Source: Anaerocolumna jejuensis DSM 15929 (GTDB taxonomy: Bacteria > Bacillota > Clostridia > Lachnospirales > Lachnospiraceae). From it: DNA of 64,000 nt. Position 1 is the first letter of the stretch; every line of letters starts with the position of its first letter. Both the position numbers and the translations under genes were made by a program. The notes beneath the pieces were generated by a model that was given only the letters and a program-made list of their open reading frames with translations, was not told where the DNA came from and searched no databases. Location of the stretch: assembly GCF_900142215.1 (NCBI RefSeq), contig NZ_FRAC01000019.1, positions 62,001 to 126,000 on the forward strand, in the 5' to 3' direction. This document shows positions 41,648-51,090 of the stretch, piece after piece.

Positions 41648-42187
41648 TTACACCTCTATTATAGCTGGAATATGTCCAACAAACGGCAGAAAATTATGGA
41701 TAATTTGAGCTGTACTGATTTTCAAAAAACCGGTAGTTGTACCGTCACTGCACCCATACCATTCTTCAGCTGCAACCTCTTTGTCAATCACAATCCCCAC
41801 CGCATTTTTGTTATCATGAATAGCACTGAAGACCGTAGCCGCACCAATTTTAGTTCCCAACATGCTTTCCATTAAACCAACAGGAGCAAAAGATACACGT
41901 GACACCTTCAATTTATTGCTGAAATCCTTTGACTTAAATGGTTTATCACCTAATGTAATGAAAAGATAGAAAGCAGTTTGCTGCCTATTGCAAAGAAATA
42001 GGGTTTTTACCATCTTCATATCTAATTTTCTGTCAATGTTGATACATTTTTCCATGGTAATTGCCGCGTCCGTCGCAACACGTACAAATGGAATATGCAG
42101 ACTTTGCAATATTCGATAGGTTTCTTTTTGCAGTGCGGTCTCAAACTTATCCGGTGGTGTTGTGTAAATATCACTTACATAAAACAT
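41648..42187 (-). CDS. ProX/YbaK-type aminoacyl-tRNA deacylase
   Basis: 179 aa, one YbaK/INS domain. KETYRILQSLHIPFVRVATDAAITMEKC, MKMVKTLFLCNRQ (the Lys region used for catalysis in this family), LKVSRVSFAPVGLMESMLGTKIGAATVF and the VGIVIDKEV strand fit ProX/PrdX proteins, which remove wrongly attached alanine from tRNA-Pro. Operon with proB: proline supply and proline-tRNA quality control together. Divergent from a LysR regulator. Confidence 0.88.
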   Translation of the reverse strand: MFYVSDIYTTPPDKFETALQKETYRILQSLHIPFVRVATDAAITMEKCINIDRKLDMKMVKTLFLCNRQQTAFYLFITLGDKPFKSKDFSNKLKVSRVSFAPVGLMESMLGTKIGAATVFSAIHDNKNAVGIVIDKEVAAEEWYGCSDGTTTGFLKISTAQIIHNFLPFVGHIPAIIEV

Positions 42188-42267
42188 AATTTATTCCCTT
42201 CCTTTCCCTTGAAAGCTTTGTGGAAATACTGTATCATAAATCAATGGATTACAAAAGTGAATGTTTA

Positions 42268-42282
42268 TCATGTAAAGCATGA
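42268..42282. promoter_or_regulatory. Candidate LysR operator
   Basis: TCATG-N5-CATGA palindrome in the 125-bp divergent region between the deacylase and LysR genes, about 30 bases before the LysR start. Dyads like this are typical autoregulatory LysR sites. Confidence 0.45.
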
Positions 42283-42312
42283 CAAATTCAGATGTTATGA
42301 GGTTAACAAATT

Positions 42313-43188
42313 ATGGATATGAATATTCAGAAATATATGGCATTTGTTAGTACGGTAGAGCATGGGAGCTTTACAAAAGCCGCAGAAATGCTGCACTATT
42401 CCCAGTCCGGAATCAGCCGTATGATAACCGACTTAGAAAAAGAATGGGGTGTCTCAATTCTTGAACGCGGCCGCTCCGGTGTGCGATTAACTTCGGATGG
42501 CTTAAAATTATTGCCCTATGCAAAAAGCGTCTGTGAGGAATACCGGAAGCTGCAGACACAGGTTGAAGAATTGAACGGACTGCAATCCGGACTTATTCGG
42601 ATAGGTACGTTTTCAAGCGTAGCAACACATTGGCTTCCAAATATTATTAAGGAATTTCAGAAGGACTATCCTAATATTGATTATGAGTTATTATTGGGTG
42701 ATTATATGGAGATTGAAAACTGGATTTTAGAAGGGCGTGTTGATTGCGGATTTCTTCGGCTTCCAACAATACCGGAGCTTGAAACCTTTTTCCTGGAACA
42801 GGATAAGCTGCTTGTGGTATTGCCCGAAAACCACCCGCTTGCCAATTGTGATTACTTTCCAGCCGACGCTTTAAATGACTATCCTTTTATGTTACTGGAA
42901 AAGGGTGCTAAAGCAGATGTCTCAGAAATATTCGAGGAATGCAGCGTTTCTCCTAACGTTCATTTCACAACTTGGGACGACTATGCAATCATGTCGATGG
43001 TGGAAAGCGGTTTGGGCATCAGTATTTTACCGCAGCTTATATTACAGCGCGTTCCCTACCGTATAGTAACAAAGGAATTGGAAGTACCCGCTTACCGAAA
43101 AATTGGATTGGCTGTAAGAGATAAAAAGAGTATGTCTCTTGCCGTTAAGAGATTCTTAGATTATATGAAGTACAGGTCACCAAATTAA
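42313..43188 (+). CDS. LysR-family regulator
   Basis: 291 aa. N-terminal winged helix (GSFTKAAEMLHYSQSGISRMITDLEKEWGV, residues ~16-46) and a C-terminal substrate-binding-like domain (LIRIGTFSSVATHWLPNIIKEF, GLGISILPQLIL). Divergent from the deacylase-proB operon. Control of that operon is the natural guess. GAGG ribosome site. Confidence 0.92.
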   Translation: MDMNIQKYMAFVSTVEHGSFTKAAEMLHYSQSGISRMITDLEKEWGVSILERGRSGVRLTSDGLKLLPYAKSVCEEYRKLQTQVEELNGLQSGLIRIGTFSSVATHWLPNIIKEFQKDYPNIDYELLLGDYMEIENWILEGRVDCGFLRLPTIPELETFFLEQDKLLVVLPENHPLANCDYFPADALNDYPFMLLEKGAKADVSEIFEECSVSPNVHFTTWDDYAIMSMVESGLGISILPQLILQRVPYRIVTKELEVPAYRKIGLAVRDKKSMSLAVKRFLDYMKYRSPN

Positions 43189-43230
43189 ATCCAAGTGCCG
43201 TTTATTCATAGCCTTATATTATCTTTGCAT

Positions 43231-43259
43231 TTGACAACTTTCATAACATGAAATATACT
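43231..43259 (+). promoter_or_regulatory. Near-consensus promoter of the MarR gene
   Basis: TTGACA (43231-43236), exactly 17 bases, TATACT (43254-43259). The MarR start codon is at 43321. An additional TTGACA lies just downstream and may be a second promoter or coincidence. Confidence 0.7.
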
Positions 43260-43320
43260 TGACATATATCAATTGCATTCAATAAACATTATATTTTAAG
43301 TACTTTTGTGAGGTTAAATT

Positions 43321-43794
43321 ATGGAAAATAATAATGAAAAACAAATATCAGCAAGAACCCAGCTCGAATTAAGTCTTGGTGAACAGCTGAACGCCCTTAT
43401 AAGTGCATCCCATGCTCTTAATGTCAGAACCGCCGCTCTTTTCGATTCGACGCTGCAGCCGGCGGCTTTTCTGATTGTTCGCTGGCTTTTATCCTATGGA
43501 CCGGCAACTGCTACCACACTGGCTGAATCCACTGCTATGGACAGAAGCTCCGTCAGCCGCCTTGTGGCACAGCTGAAACAATTAGGTTATGTACAAAGCG
43601 AAACCTCTCCGGAGGATCGCCGCGGAGTGATAATATCACTGACAGAGGCCGGACGGGAAAAAGCATCAAATGCTATTAAAGAAAAGGAAAAGGAATTTTA
43701 TAAACGCATATCAACCTGGGAAAATTCAGACCTTGAAACCTTTATTGACCTGCTTAGAAGTTTTAACGTGAATGGAAGCAGCTCTTCACTTTAA
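43321..43794 (+). CDS. MarR-family regulator
   Basis: 157 aa. The wing region SSVSRLVAQLKQLGYVQSETSPEDRRG with the DRR signature is textbook MarR; dimerisation helices lie at both ends. GAGG upstream of the ATG. Stands alone between a LysR gene and a terminator, with a strong promoter, so it may regulate itself. Target unknown. Confidence 0.9.
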   Translation: MENNNEKQISARTQLELSLGEQLNALISASHALNVRTAALFDSTLQPAAFLIVRWLLSYGPATATTLAESTAMDRSSVSRLVAQLKQLGYVQSETSPEDRRGVIISLTEAGREKASNAIKEKEKEFYKRISTWENSDLETFIDLLRSFNVNGSSSSL

Positions 43795-43804
43795 TTGCTC
43801 TGTA

Positions 43805-43892
43805 AAAGAACCCTGTAAAGAAGTGAAATAAACTACTTTTATACAGGGTTCTTTCTATAGGTGCTGTTTTTACACCGAAACAGCCCTCTTTT
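43805..43892 (+). terminator. Double terminator behind the MarR gene
   Basis: First hairpin: AAAGAACCCTGTA (43805-43817) with its complement (43842-43854). Second: GCTGTTT (43863-43869) with AAACAGC (43878-43884), followed by CCTCTTTTTT. Confidence 0.75.
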
Positions 43893-43985
43893 TTACTTTT
43901 TGGATAGTTTAATCAGGATAGAATCTTCCAATAATGAATCCCTTTTATAGACTCCTGAATAGTGAAAAATCTTCCCACTGTTATA

Positions 43986-45512
43986 TTATTTCTTATTATC
44001 ATAAAAATCTTTAAACTGCTTCTGATACTCTGCCACATAGTTATCAATACCTGCATTTTTCAGCTTCTTTAACGCTGCTCCGATTGCTTCATCGTAATCT
44101 ACAAAACCATAAGTAATCGGCTGAAAATATTCCTGCTCGACAGCCTGAAGCATTGCATATTCCGTATTAACCGGTGTCACATCAAAAACAAAGCCAAGGT
44201 CCTTCTGGGGTATACTGCCTTCATTCCAGTTTTCATAGGTTTCAATCTGGTCTTTTGTGATGTAGCTTTGATAACGCTTAAAGTTGATATTATCCGGAAG
44301 CCAGGTATCAAACAAGGTATCCGAATTAATCATTTCCAATTGTCCGCTGTCCGTGATATTATAGTCTTTTCCTTTTACACCATATAAAATAAAGTCCACC
44401 CATTCCTGGCTGCTTTGAAGCAGATTGATCAATTTTACATATCCTTCTTTTTCCTTCCCTTCAACATTGGCACTTACAGCGAATGCAGTTGAATAAGTAC
44501 CGCGGGACATTAAAGGCTTTTTACTGACATCACCGATATAATAGTTTTTAAATACGGCGTTGGGTGCCGCTTTTCTGACCATATCTTCATATTCAAATAC
44601 ACGGTAGCTTGCCCCTACTGCAAAAAGTGCTTTTCCATTGGAAAATTCCGCATCAGCCTGAGAGCCATTGGATAACGCATAGCTTGGAATCAGACCCATC
44701 TTATTCCATTTTCTTATAATTTCGCATGCTTGTTTGTATTCATCCGAAGCATAGTAATTATATACCGTAGAATCCTCCGGTTTATTACCATCTGTCGATA
44801 CAAAGCTGTTCAAACGGTGCACATTCATCTCCGATGCAATTGCTCCATTCAGCATCTGGGGGACTATCCCTCCTCTGGAGAAGCCTATCATATCCGGATA
44901 TTTCGCTTTTGCCAGGGCATAAAATTTTTCAACATCTTCCACTGTTTTCAGATCTGTCATTCCTACTTCCTTCAGAATGTCTTCTCTCGCAATAATTACA
45001 TAGTTCTCACCGGCATTGGGCTTGTTGCCAAAGGGTAATGCATACAGCTTACCGTCTATTTTCCAGGTATCGAAGCCTTCTTCACCCCCGCAGTTCTTCT
45101 TCAGATCACCAGCATATTTGTCAGCGGCTTCTGTTAAATCAGCATAGTATCCTTTTGCCACACATTTTGCCAGAAATTGAACATCCGTATAGGTCACAAA
45201 TTTTTCCCCGGTAGAAAGCATCAATTCCGTTTTTCCTCCGGCATACTCTGACCATGGCAGATACTGGACAGTTACATCAACATTAATTGCCTCCAGCACC
45301 TTATCATGGAATTCATTTGCTGCAAAATCACTCATCCTCTCCGATCCTTCCCCATAAAGAATCAGCGTTGCCGTTGTTGGTTTCTCCTTTGCAGTCTCCC
45401 CTGTCTGAGTCTCTGAAGATGATTTCTCTGTCTTCGTGTTTCCACACCCCCCAAGTACCAGCAGCATAGTAATTGCCACCAGCAATACCGCCATGAATTT
45501 TTTCATTTTCAT
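43986..45512 (-). CDS. Oligosaccharide ABC transporter substrate-binding lipoprotein (LplA-like)
   Basis: 508 aa. Lipobox LGGC (Cys23) then a Ser/Thr/Glu linker. Fold of the large extracellular solute-binding proteins of the CUT1 family: TATLILYGEGSE, NVDVTVQYLPWSEY, WKIDGKLYALPFG and the C-terminal AAAL/ALKKLKNAGIDNYVAEYQKQ helix typical of LplA/YtcQ relatives. Start ATG with AAGGAGG. Last gene of the permease-permease-binding protein operon. The neighbouring beta-xylosidase suggests xylo-oligosaccharides as ligand. Confidence 0.92.
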   Translation of the reverse strand: MKMKKFMAVLLVAITMLLVLGGCGNTKTEKSSSETQTGETAKEKPTTATLILYGEGSERMSDFAANEFHDKVLEAINVDVTVQYLPWSEYAGGKTELMLSTGEKFVTYTDVQFLAKCVAKGYYADLTEAADKYAGDLKKNCGGEEGFDTWKIDGKLYALPFGNKPNAGENYVIIAREDILKEVGMTDLKTVEDVEKFYALAKAKYPDMIGFSRGGIVPQMLNGAIASEMNVHRLNSFVSTDGNKPEDSTVYNYYASDEYKQACEIIRKWNKMGLIPSYALSNGSQADAEFSNGKALFAVGASYRVFEYEDMVRKAAPNAVFKNYYIGDVSKKPLMSRGTYSTAFAVSANVEGKEKEGYVKLINLLQSSQEWVDFILYGVKGKDYNITDSGQLEMINSDTLFDTWLPDNINFKRYQSYITKDQIETYENWNEGSIPQKDLGFVFDVTPVNTEYAMLQAVEQEYFQPITYGFVDYDEAIGAALKKLKNAGIDNYVAEYQKQFKDFYDNKK

Positions 45513-45561
45513 GCTTATCCTCCTTTAAATAAAATAGTATTGTTAATCAGTTTTCACTGTT

Positions 45562-46452
45562 TTAACCTTTTAATGCCCCAACCGTAACTCCCTTTACAAA
45601 ATGCTTTTGGATGAACGGATAAACCAGAATAATCGGCCCAATGGCAATGCATGTGATTGCCATTTTTATTGTCTGCGCAGGCAGCACAACATGGGAAGCT
45701 AAACTGCTGGATGGATTGGATGCCAAAAACTGAATATTTGACATCATTTTATATAGGATGTACTGGATTGAATAATATTTTTCATTGTTAATCAGCATAA
45801 GGGGCAGATAAAAATCATTCCAATACTGCAGCGCATAAAATAACGATATCGTAACGATACCTGCTTTTGACAACGGCAGGATAATTTGTCCCAAAATGCG
45901 AAAATGACCTGCACCATCGATTTTAGCGCTTTCCAATAGTTCATAGGGCAGCCCTTTGATAAAATTACGCATCAAATACATATTAAAAACATTCATAGTA
46001 TAGGGCAGAATCATTGCAAGCATATTATCCTTCAGGCCAAGATACTTTGTACATATTAAATACCAAGCCATCATACCTCCGTTAAATAACATGGTGAAAT
46101 ATGCAAAAAATGCTAATTTGCTACTATGCTTGAAACCTTTTACTGAAATAACATAAGCATAGCAGACAGTAACAACTACCGACAGAAATGTTCCTGCAAA
46201 CGTATTAATCAGACTCACTTTGTAGGCATTTAATAATTTTCCTCCCTGGGTTTGGAATACATATTTGTAAGTTTCCAGCGACAGGGCATCCGGGATAAGG
46301 CTAAATCCATGATTTGCCACCTCCGCCTCCGATGTGAAGGACCCAATAACTGCAAAAACAATCGGAAAAATACAAATTACAGACATAATGCCCAAAAGCA
46401 GATAAAATGAAACAATCAAGACTTTATCTCCTGTTATTTTTTTCTTTTTCAT
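45562..46452 (-). CDS. Oligosaccharide ABC transporter permease (LplC/YtcP-like)
   Basis: 296 aa, six membrane helices, with the EAA coupling motif ELLESAKIDGAGHFRILGQIILPLSKAG. The C-terminus HFVKGVTVGALKG is the family signature of this CUT1 subgroup. ATPase not encoded here: such systems commonly share a general MsmK/MsiK-type ATPase elsewhere in the genome. Confidence 0.95.
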   Translation of the reverse strand: MKKKKITGDKVLIVSFYLLLGIMSVICIFPIVFAVIGSFTSEAEVANHGFSLIPDALSLETYKYVFQTQGGKLLNAYKVSLINTFAGTFLSVVVTVCYAYVISVKGFKHSSKLAFFAYFTMLFNGGMMAWYLICTKYLGLKDNMLAMILPYTMNVFNMYLMRNFIKGLPYELLESAKIDGAGHFRILGQIILPLSKAGIVTISLFYALQYWNDFYLPLMLINNEKYYSIQYILYKMMSNIQFLASNPSSSLASHVVLPAQTIKMAITCIAIGPIILVYPFIQKHFVKGVTVGALKG

Positions 46453-46525
46453 TCTTCTGACTATCCTTTCTTCTCTAATATCCTGGTTTTATGTAATAAC
46501 CTTCCTGTGTCCATGTTCATCATTT

Positions 46526-47494
46526 TTAGAATAACGTAGAATCTTTATCAAACTTTCCGCTGATTTTATTTGCAGCTACCACAAAGATGAATCCGAAGAT
46601 TGACTGATACAGCGCTATTGCAGATGCAAATGCCATTTCTCCGTTTCGGACTCCGCTCCGGTATACGAAAACATCAATTAAATCTGTTGTAGGGAACAAT
46701 ACCGGATTTAAGTTTGTAACACCCACAATCATATTTAAATTTCCTTTCAGTATATTTCCTACGGAAAGCAGGAATAAAATTATAATTGTTGGCTTTATTA
46801 AGGGCAACGTTATTTTACGGATGCACTGCCATTTTGTAGCACCATCCACCTTTGCTGCTTCGTACAAAGAAGAGTCAATGCCGGTTAATACACCGTAGTA
46901 AATAATAGAACTGTATCCGCTGCTTTGCCATACATTTACGATGACCAGAATAAGGATCCATGCTTTTGGATGTGCATAAAAATCATAGGGTTCCTTCCCA
47001 AAAGAAATCAGCGCCTGATTAATCAATCCACTTTCTGAATTTAACAATGCGAATAAAATTGCACCCACTACCATCCAGGAAATGAAATATGGCAGAAACA
47101 TAATACTCTGGGAAACCTTTATAAAAGGCTTGTTTTCTATTTCATTTAACATGATAGCTAAAGTTACGGCAACTATTGTTCCGATTGCAAAAAACAAAAG
47201 ATTATACATTACGGTAAGTCCCGTTGCCCGCATAGCAGTAGAAATATTATGAAAGAAGAACTGAAAGTTCTTTAATATAGGATCCGCCCAGGGGCTTCCA
47301 TATATCCCCCCTCTAAAGTTATAGTCTTTGAAAACAAGCAGAATTCCTGTCATTGGAAAATAGGAAAACAGCAGCAAAGAAATCACTCCCGGTAATGCCA
47401 GTATATACAAGGGTCCGTCCTGCCGAAGCGACGCTAATCTGTTTTTGCCCTTCTGTCCGGACTTTCGCCTGACAATTCTTTTTTCTTTTTTCAT
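46526..47494 (-). CDS. Oligosaccharide ABC transporter permease (LplB-like)
   Basis: 322 aa from ATG 47492-47494 with GGAGG 11 bases upstream; the ATG at 47510-47512 would place the ribosome site inside the gene. Six membrane helices; EAA motif SLYEAAKVDGATKWQCIRKITLPLIKP. First gene of the operon and preceded by the terminator of the membrane AraC gene. Confidence 0.93.
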   Translation of the reverse strand: MKKEKRIVRRKSGQKGKNRLASLRQDGPLYILALPGVISLLLFSYFPMTGILLVFKDYNFRGGIYGSPWADPILKNFQFFFHNISTAMRATGLTVMYNLLFFAIGTIVAVTLAIMLNEIENKPFIKVSQSIMFLPYFISWMVVGAILFALLNSESGLINQALISFGKEPYDFYAHPKAWILILVIVNVWQSSGYSSIIYYGVLTGIDSSLYEAAKVDGATKWQCIRKITLPLIKPTIIILFLLSVGNILKGNLNMIVGVTNLNPVLFPTTDLIDVFVYRSGVRNGEMAFASAIALYQSIFGFIFVVAANKISGKFDKDSTLF

Positions 47495-47611
47495 AAATAA
47501 AATATCCTCCATTCCTGCCCGAACGAATTTCTGATTTTTGTCATTCGCATCGGTACTGGTTTCATCTATTTGGTATTCGTAATTATAGCTTACGGATTTT
47601 CAGTAATCTAT

Positions 47612-47667
47612 AAAAAAAATACATAATCCTTGCAATAATCCATTATCTTATTGCAAAAACTATGTAT
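47612..47667 (-). terminator. Rho-independent terminator of the membrane AraC gene
   Basis: On the minus strand a long hairpin (TACATA...TTGCAATAA paired with TTATTGCAA...TATGTA, 47619-47667) is followed by eight T (47612-47619). Confidence 0.85.
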
Positions 47668-47690
47668 TAATTTTATATTATATATAAATT

Positions 47691-49907
47691 TTATCTATTA
47701 TTTCGATAAGCAGACGGTGATGTACCAAATTTTTTCTTAAATTGTGCTGAAAAATAAGAAACACTATTGAAACCACAAACTTCAGCAATCTTTTTTACAC
47801 TTGCTTCCGGATTTATTAGCAACAGCTCTTTTGCATAGGTAAGACGCAAGTCATTTACATATTCAGGAAATGTCATTCCGGCATATTCGTTAAACAAACG
47901 GCTGAAATAGGATACAGAAATATGAAACCGATCCGCCACCTGTTCCAGGGATATGGTATCACTTTTATAATTTTCCTGGATATATGCAATGGAATCCATC
48001 ATATTTATTCTGATTGATTTTTCCTGCGCAACTTTTGTTTCCAAGCAAGTATCCATCATTATCTGGGAAAAATATAATACTAATTGTTTTTGATCAAATA
48101 ATGATGTGATTTTTACATAGTGGTTTAAGTAATATGTCTGGTATTGCTTACTATTTAATGTAAAACCACTGGCTATTTGATTCATTTCTGTTGCAAATTC
48201 CGCAAGAAAGAGCAATTCTCTTTTAATCTCATATCCGTTAATGTCTCTTAAAAGCGGCTCCAGCAAATCTATTGCTGTCTGGCAATCTCCTGCCTTCATG
48301 TAATCCAGGATATTACTGTAATTCTTTTTTGGAATATCGGCGTCAATCTTATTATTCAGGGCTTCCGTATCCATTATTATTTCACTTTGTCCCAAAATAT
48401 TGTACTTTGTGCAGGAAAACACTTTACTAAAATACGGCCGTAAATCTTTTTCCTGATCTATTACTTTGGAGATTGCACAAAAACACCGGATTCCCTTTTC
48501 CATTTCAACCTCATTGATAACTTTCATCAGTTCAGCTTTTAATTCTTCTCTTAAGGACAGTTTATTAATTCTTTTTTGTTCCTTTATCAGTAATAAAAAA
48601 GAATCCCCATCCTCTTCTTTGAATATTTGCAGTTTACATCCCTTACACAAGGTCTCCATTGTGGAATGAACTTTTATTGACAATGCATTAAGCTCCATGC
48701 TGGCATATTCTGTCCAAAACAATACAAAAACGCACTGCTCCCCTCTGTCCGATAGCATTAATGCACTTGGTATTAAATCTGTCTGAGTGTTTCCTCCCAG
48801 GTATCGTAAGATTTTATTGGAATAATATTGGGAAGATATTGCATTAATCTGACTCAAAATCTTTTCATTGGTCATTTCCATTTTCTTAATGCTATATTCT
48901 TCATCGCCTAAAACCATAAAGGAAGAGCTATCCCATAATTCATTGAAAAATTTTTTTATTGGATAATAAATCTTATTTGCCATTATAACGGAAATTATCA
49001 ATACCAGCAGAAGAACCGGGATAGAAGTTATAAAAATATTTTTTCCGGCTTCCTTTAACTTCTGCGAACTAAATTGAAAATCCTGAAGCATAACAATGTA
49101 GGTGTTTCCTTGAACATTGCTTTTACTATTACAGATATATTTTATCTGATTCAATACTATTTCCTTGCTCTTATAAGTCTCTGTCTGATTCCTGATAGCA
49201 TTCCATATTTGAAGCCTGTCCTTATCTGCAATCTTATCTTTTTCTGCTAATATCTCTCCGTCTTTGCTGAAAATAAAAAGATAATTTCCATTGTGGTTCT
49301 GCTCTAAAATTTTTTTCTGAAGCTTCTCGAGATTTATAATATAAATAATACCTCTCTCCGGCTTTCCATACAAAGTCTCTCTTTCCGTCTGGAATATACA
49401 AAGTTTTTGCTTCTCTCCCTGTTTTATTAAGAAGTATTGCATATCATCCTTTGATGCCTGCAATTTCGTTATTATTGATTTTTGTTCCTTTTCTCCGGGA
49501 TAACTGGCTCCGGAAATAAAATCTATTGTCTGATTACGATATAGACAAATATAATCTATCACACCATTATTTGAAATAATATTATTCAGGGAGCGGCTGA
49601 TTTTATACTCCCTTGCAAATTCCGAAGACGCGGAGTAAAGATAATTTTTAATATCCGGCTCCTGAAAAGTATTCTGCAGCTGCGTATGGTATAAATTAAT
49701 ATAATTTTCATAAATATTATCAATATTATCCAATTGCTCAATTCCCATTTCAAATATCTGTTTCTTCAGATAGGAATTGAACCACGAAAACAGAGAAGTA
49801 ATCATAATAAGCTGTGCCAGCGCTCCGACCAGAATATAAGTGACTATCAATATCTTATAATAATGCTTATTTGTGATTTCAAAGTTCCTGTTCCTGACCT
49901 TCCACAT
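47691..49907 (-). CDS. Membrane-bound AraC-type sensor-regulator
   Basis: 738 aa from ATG 49905-49907; a GTG at 49919 is possible. One membrane helix near residues 20-42, an extracellular sensor region ~45-290 (Cache-like), a second helix at ~295-315, a cytoplasmic segment of about 300 residues, and a C-terminal AraC double helix-turn-helix (LEQVADRFHISVSYFSRLFNEY and VKKIAEVCGFNSVSYFSAQFKKKFG). Such one-piece regulators read an extracellular oligosaccharide signal and control the adjacent CUT1 transporter operon, here the three genes just downstream. Confidence 0.9.
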   Translation of the reverse strand: MWKVRNRNFEITNKHYYKILIVTYILVGALAQLIMITSLFSWFNSYLKKQIFEMGIEQLDNIDNIYENYINLYHTQLQNTFQEPDIKNYLYSASSEFAREYKISRSLNNIISNNGVIDYICLYRNQTIDFISGASYPGEKEQKSIITKLQASKDDMQYFLIKQGEKQKLCIFQTERETLYGKPERGIIYIINLEKLQKKILEQNHNGNYLFIFSKDGEILAEKDKIADKDRLQIWNAIRNQTETYKSKEIVLNQIKYICNSKSNVQGNTYIVMLQDFQFSSQKLKEAGKNIFITSIPVLLLVLIISVIMANKIYYPIKKFFNELWDSSSFMVLGDEEYSIKKMEMTNEKILSQINAISSQYYSNKILRYLGGNTQTDLIPSALMLSDRGEQCVFVLFWTEYASMELNALSIKVHSTMETLCKGCKLQIFKEEDGDSFLLLIKEQKRINKLSLREELKAELMKVINEVEMEKGIRCFCAISKVIDQEKDLRPYFSKVFSCTKYNILGQSEIIMDTEALNNKIDADIPKKNYSNILDYMKAGDCQTAIDLLEPLLRDINGYEIKRELLFLAEFATEMNQIASGFTLNSKQYQTYYLNHYVKITSLFDQKQLVLYFSQIMMDTCLETKVAQEKSIRINMMDSIAYIQENYKSDTISLEQVADRFHISVSYFSRLFNEYAGMTFPEYVNDLRLTYAKELLLINPEASVKKIAEVCGFNSVSYFSAQFKKKFGTSPSAYRNNR

Positions 49908-50086
49908 AGTAAACCCCACTCCATTTTAAGTTTTTGGCAATAAGATATAAGCTTATTTCGCCCAATAACATAAATAGTTCCTAATTAACTTATATCATAA
50001 ATTGTATAGAAAAGTACTTTTGTAATCAAGTCAACTCTTGTACAATTGTGGATTTTATTTGTGTTTCAAGTTTAAACCGCCATTCC

Positions 50087-50839
50087 TTACTCTATTTCGC
50101 GATATTCTCTGGGTGCCTTACCTGTTATTTTCCTGAAATTACGATGAAAGGTCCTGAAATTATTATAGCCGCATTTTGCTGCCACTTCACCTACTGTTTG
50201 CTGGGAGTTTTTCAGCATATAGCATGCCTGGGAAATCCGATACTGATTCAGGTAATCTGTAAAGGTCATGTTCATCTGCCGGACAAACAGCTTTGACAGA
50301 TATGGATAGTCATATTGCAGATGTTTTGCAACATCTTTCAGGGTACAATCCTCCGAATAATTTTCCTCAACATAGAGCAGCATCTTATAAAACACCTTTG
50401 CCTGTGCTGACTGCTGTACAGGGATAAAGGATTTCTGATTTATGAGTTCAGCACAGACTCCATAGATAAAGCTTTTCTGGCTATAGACAGAATTCAGCTT
50501 ACTAAAAGGAACACTTTCCGAATGCAATACATTGTCATCTGGAATTACACTTTTAAAATTCATGAAAAAATCGCCGATCAATTCTGGCGAAAATAAGATA
50601 ATTGTAATATCCGAGCAGTCTATGGTCTTAAATTCATGCATTTGATTCGTAAAAATAAAGACCATATCATTTTCCTTCAGCAGATATTCTTTTTGATCAA
50701 TGGATACATATAGTTGCCCATTATTAACATAGATTATTTCATATGCACGGTGAAAATGAAGGGGAAAGCTATAGTTTTTTAAAGGAAAGAAATCAAAGAA
50801 ATCTTTTCCCTCCACTCCGTGTTTTTCAAAAAAGACCAT
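50087..50839 (-). CDS. AraC-family regulator with cupin sensor, divergent from GH120
   Basis: 250 aa from ATG 50837-50839 with GGGGAG upstream; a frame start at 50881 lacks a ribosome site. Residues ~12-90 form an AraC-type cupin (FPLHFHRAYEIIYVNNGQLYVSID, then FTNQMHEF). Residues ~150-250 hold the double helix-turn-helix (LKDVAKHLQYDYPYLSKLF, VGEVAAKCGYNNFRTFHRNF). Likely activator of the divergent beta-xylosidase gene in response to xylose or xylobiose. Between the two genes (50840-51090) no clear operator stands out. Confidence 0.9.
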   Translation of the reverse strand: MVFFEKHGVEGKDFFDFFPLKNYSFPLHFHRAYEIIYVNNGQLYVSIDQKEYLLKENDMVFIFTNQMHEFKTIDCSDITIILFSPELIGDFFMNFKSVIPDDNVLHSESVPFSKLNSVYSQKSFIYGVCAELINQKSFIPVQQSAQAKVFYKMLLYVEENYSEDCTLKDVAKHLQYDYPYLSKLFVRQMNMTFTDYLNQYRISQACYMLKNSQQTVGEVAAKCGYNNFRTFHRNFRKITGKAPREYREIE

Positions 50840-51090
50840 ACTGGCAATACTCCCCTTTCTTCCATCCTTATCCCCATGCATATCTAAGCTTGCTTGTGAT
50901 ACTGCTTAAATAGAAAGATATAAAATGCAACGAATTCTTCAATCTAACTAATTTTACCGGCTCTCTGCCGCTAATTTGGGCAGCCTTCCACAACACTAAT
51001 ATTGTCTTATACTATACTATATTTTGAATAGAACTGACAACTATTATTTCCTATAATAAAATAAAAGAATTGAAAGGAGTAGAGAAATTT

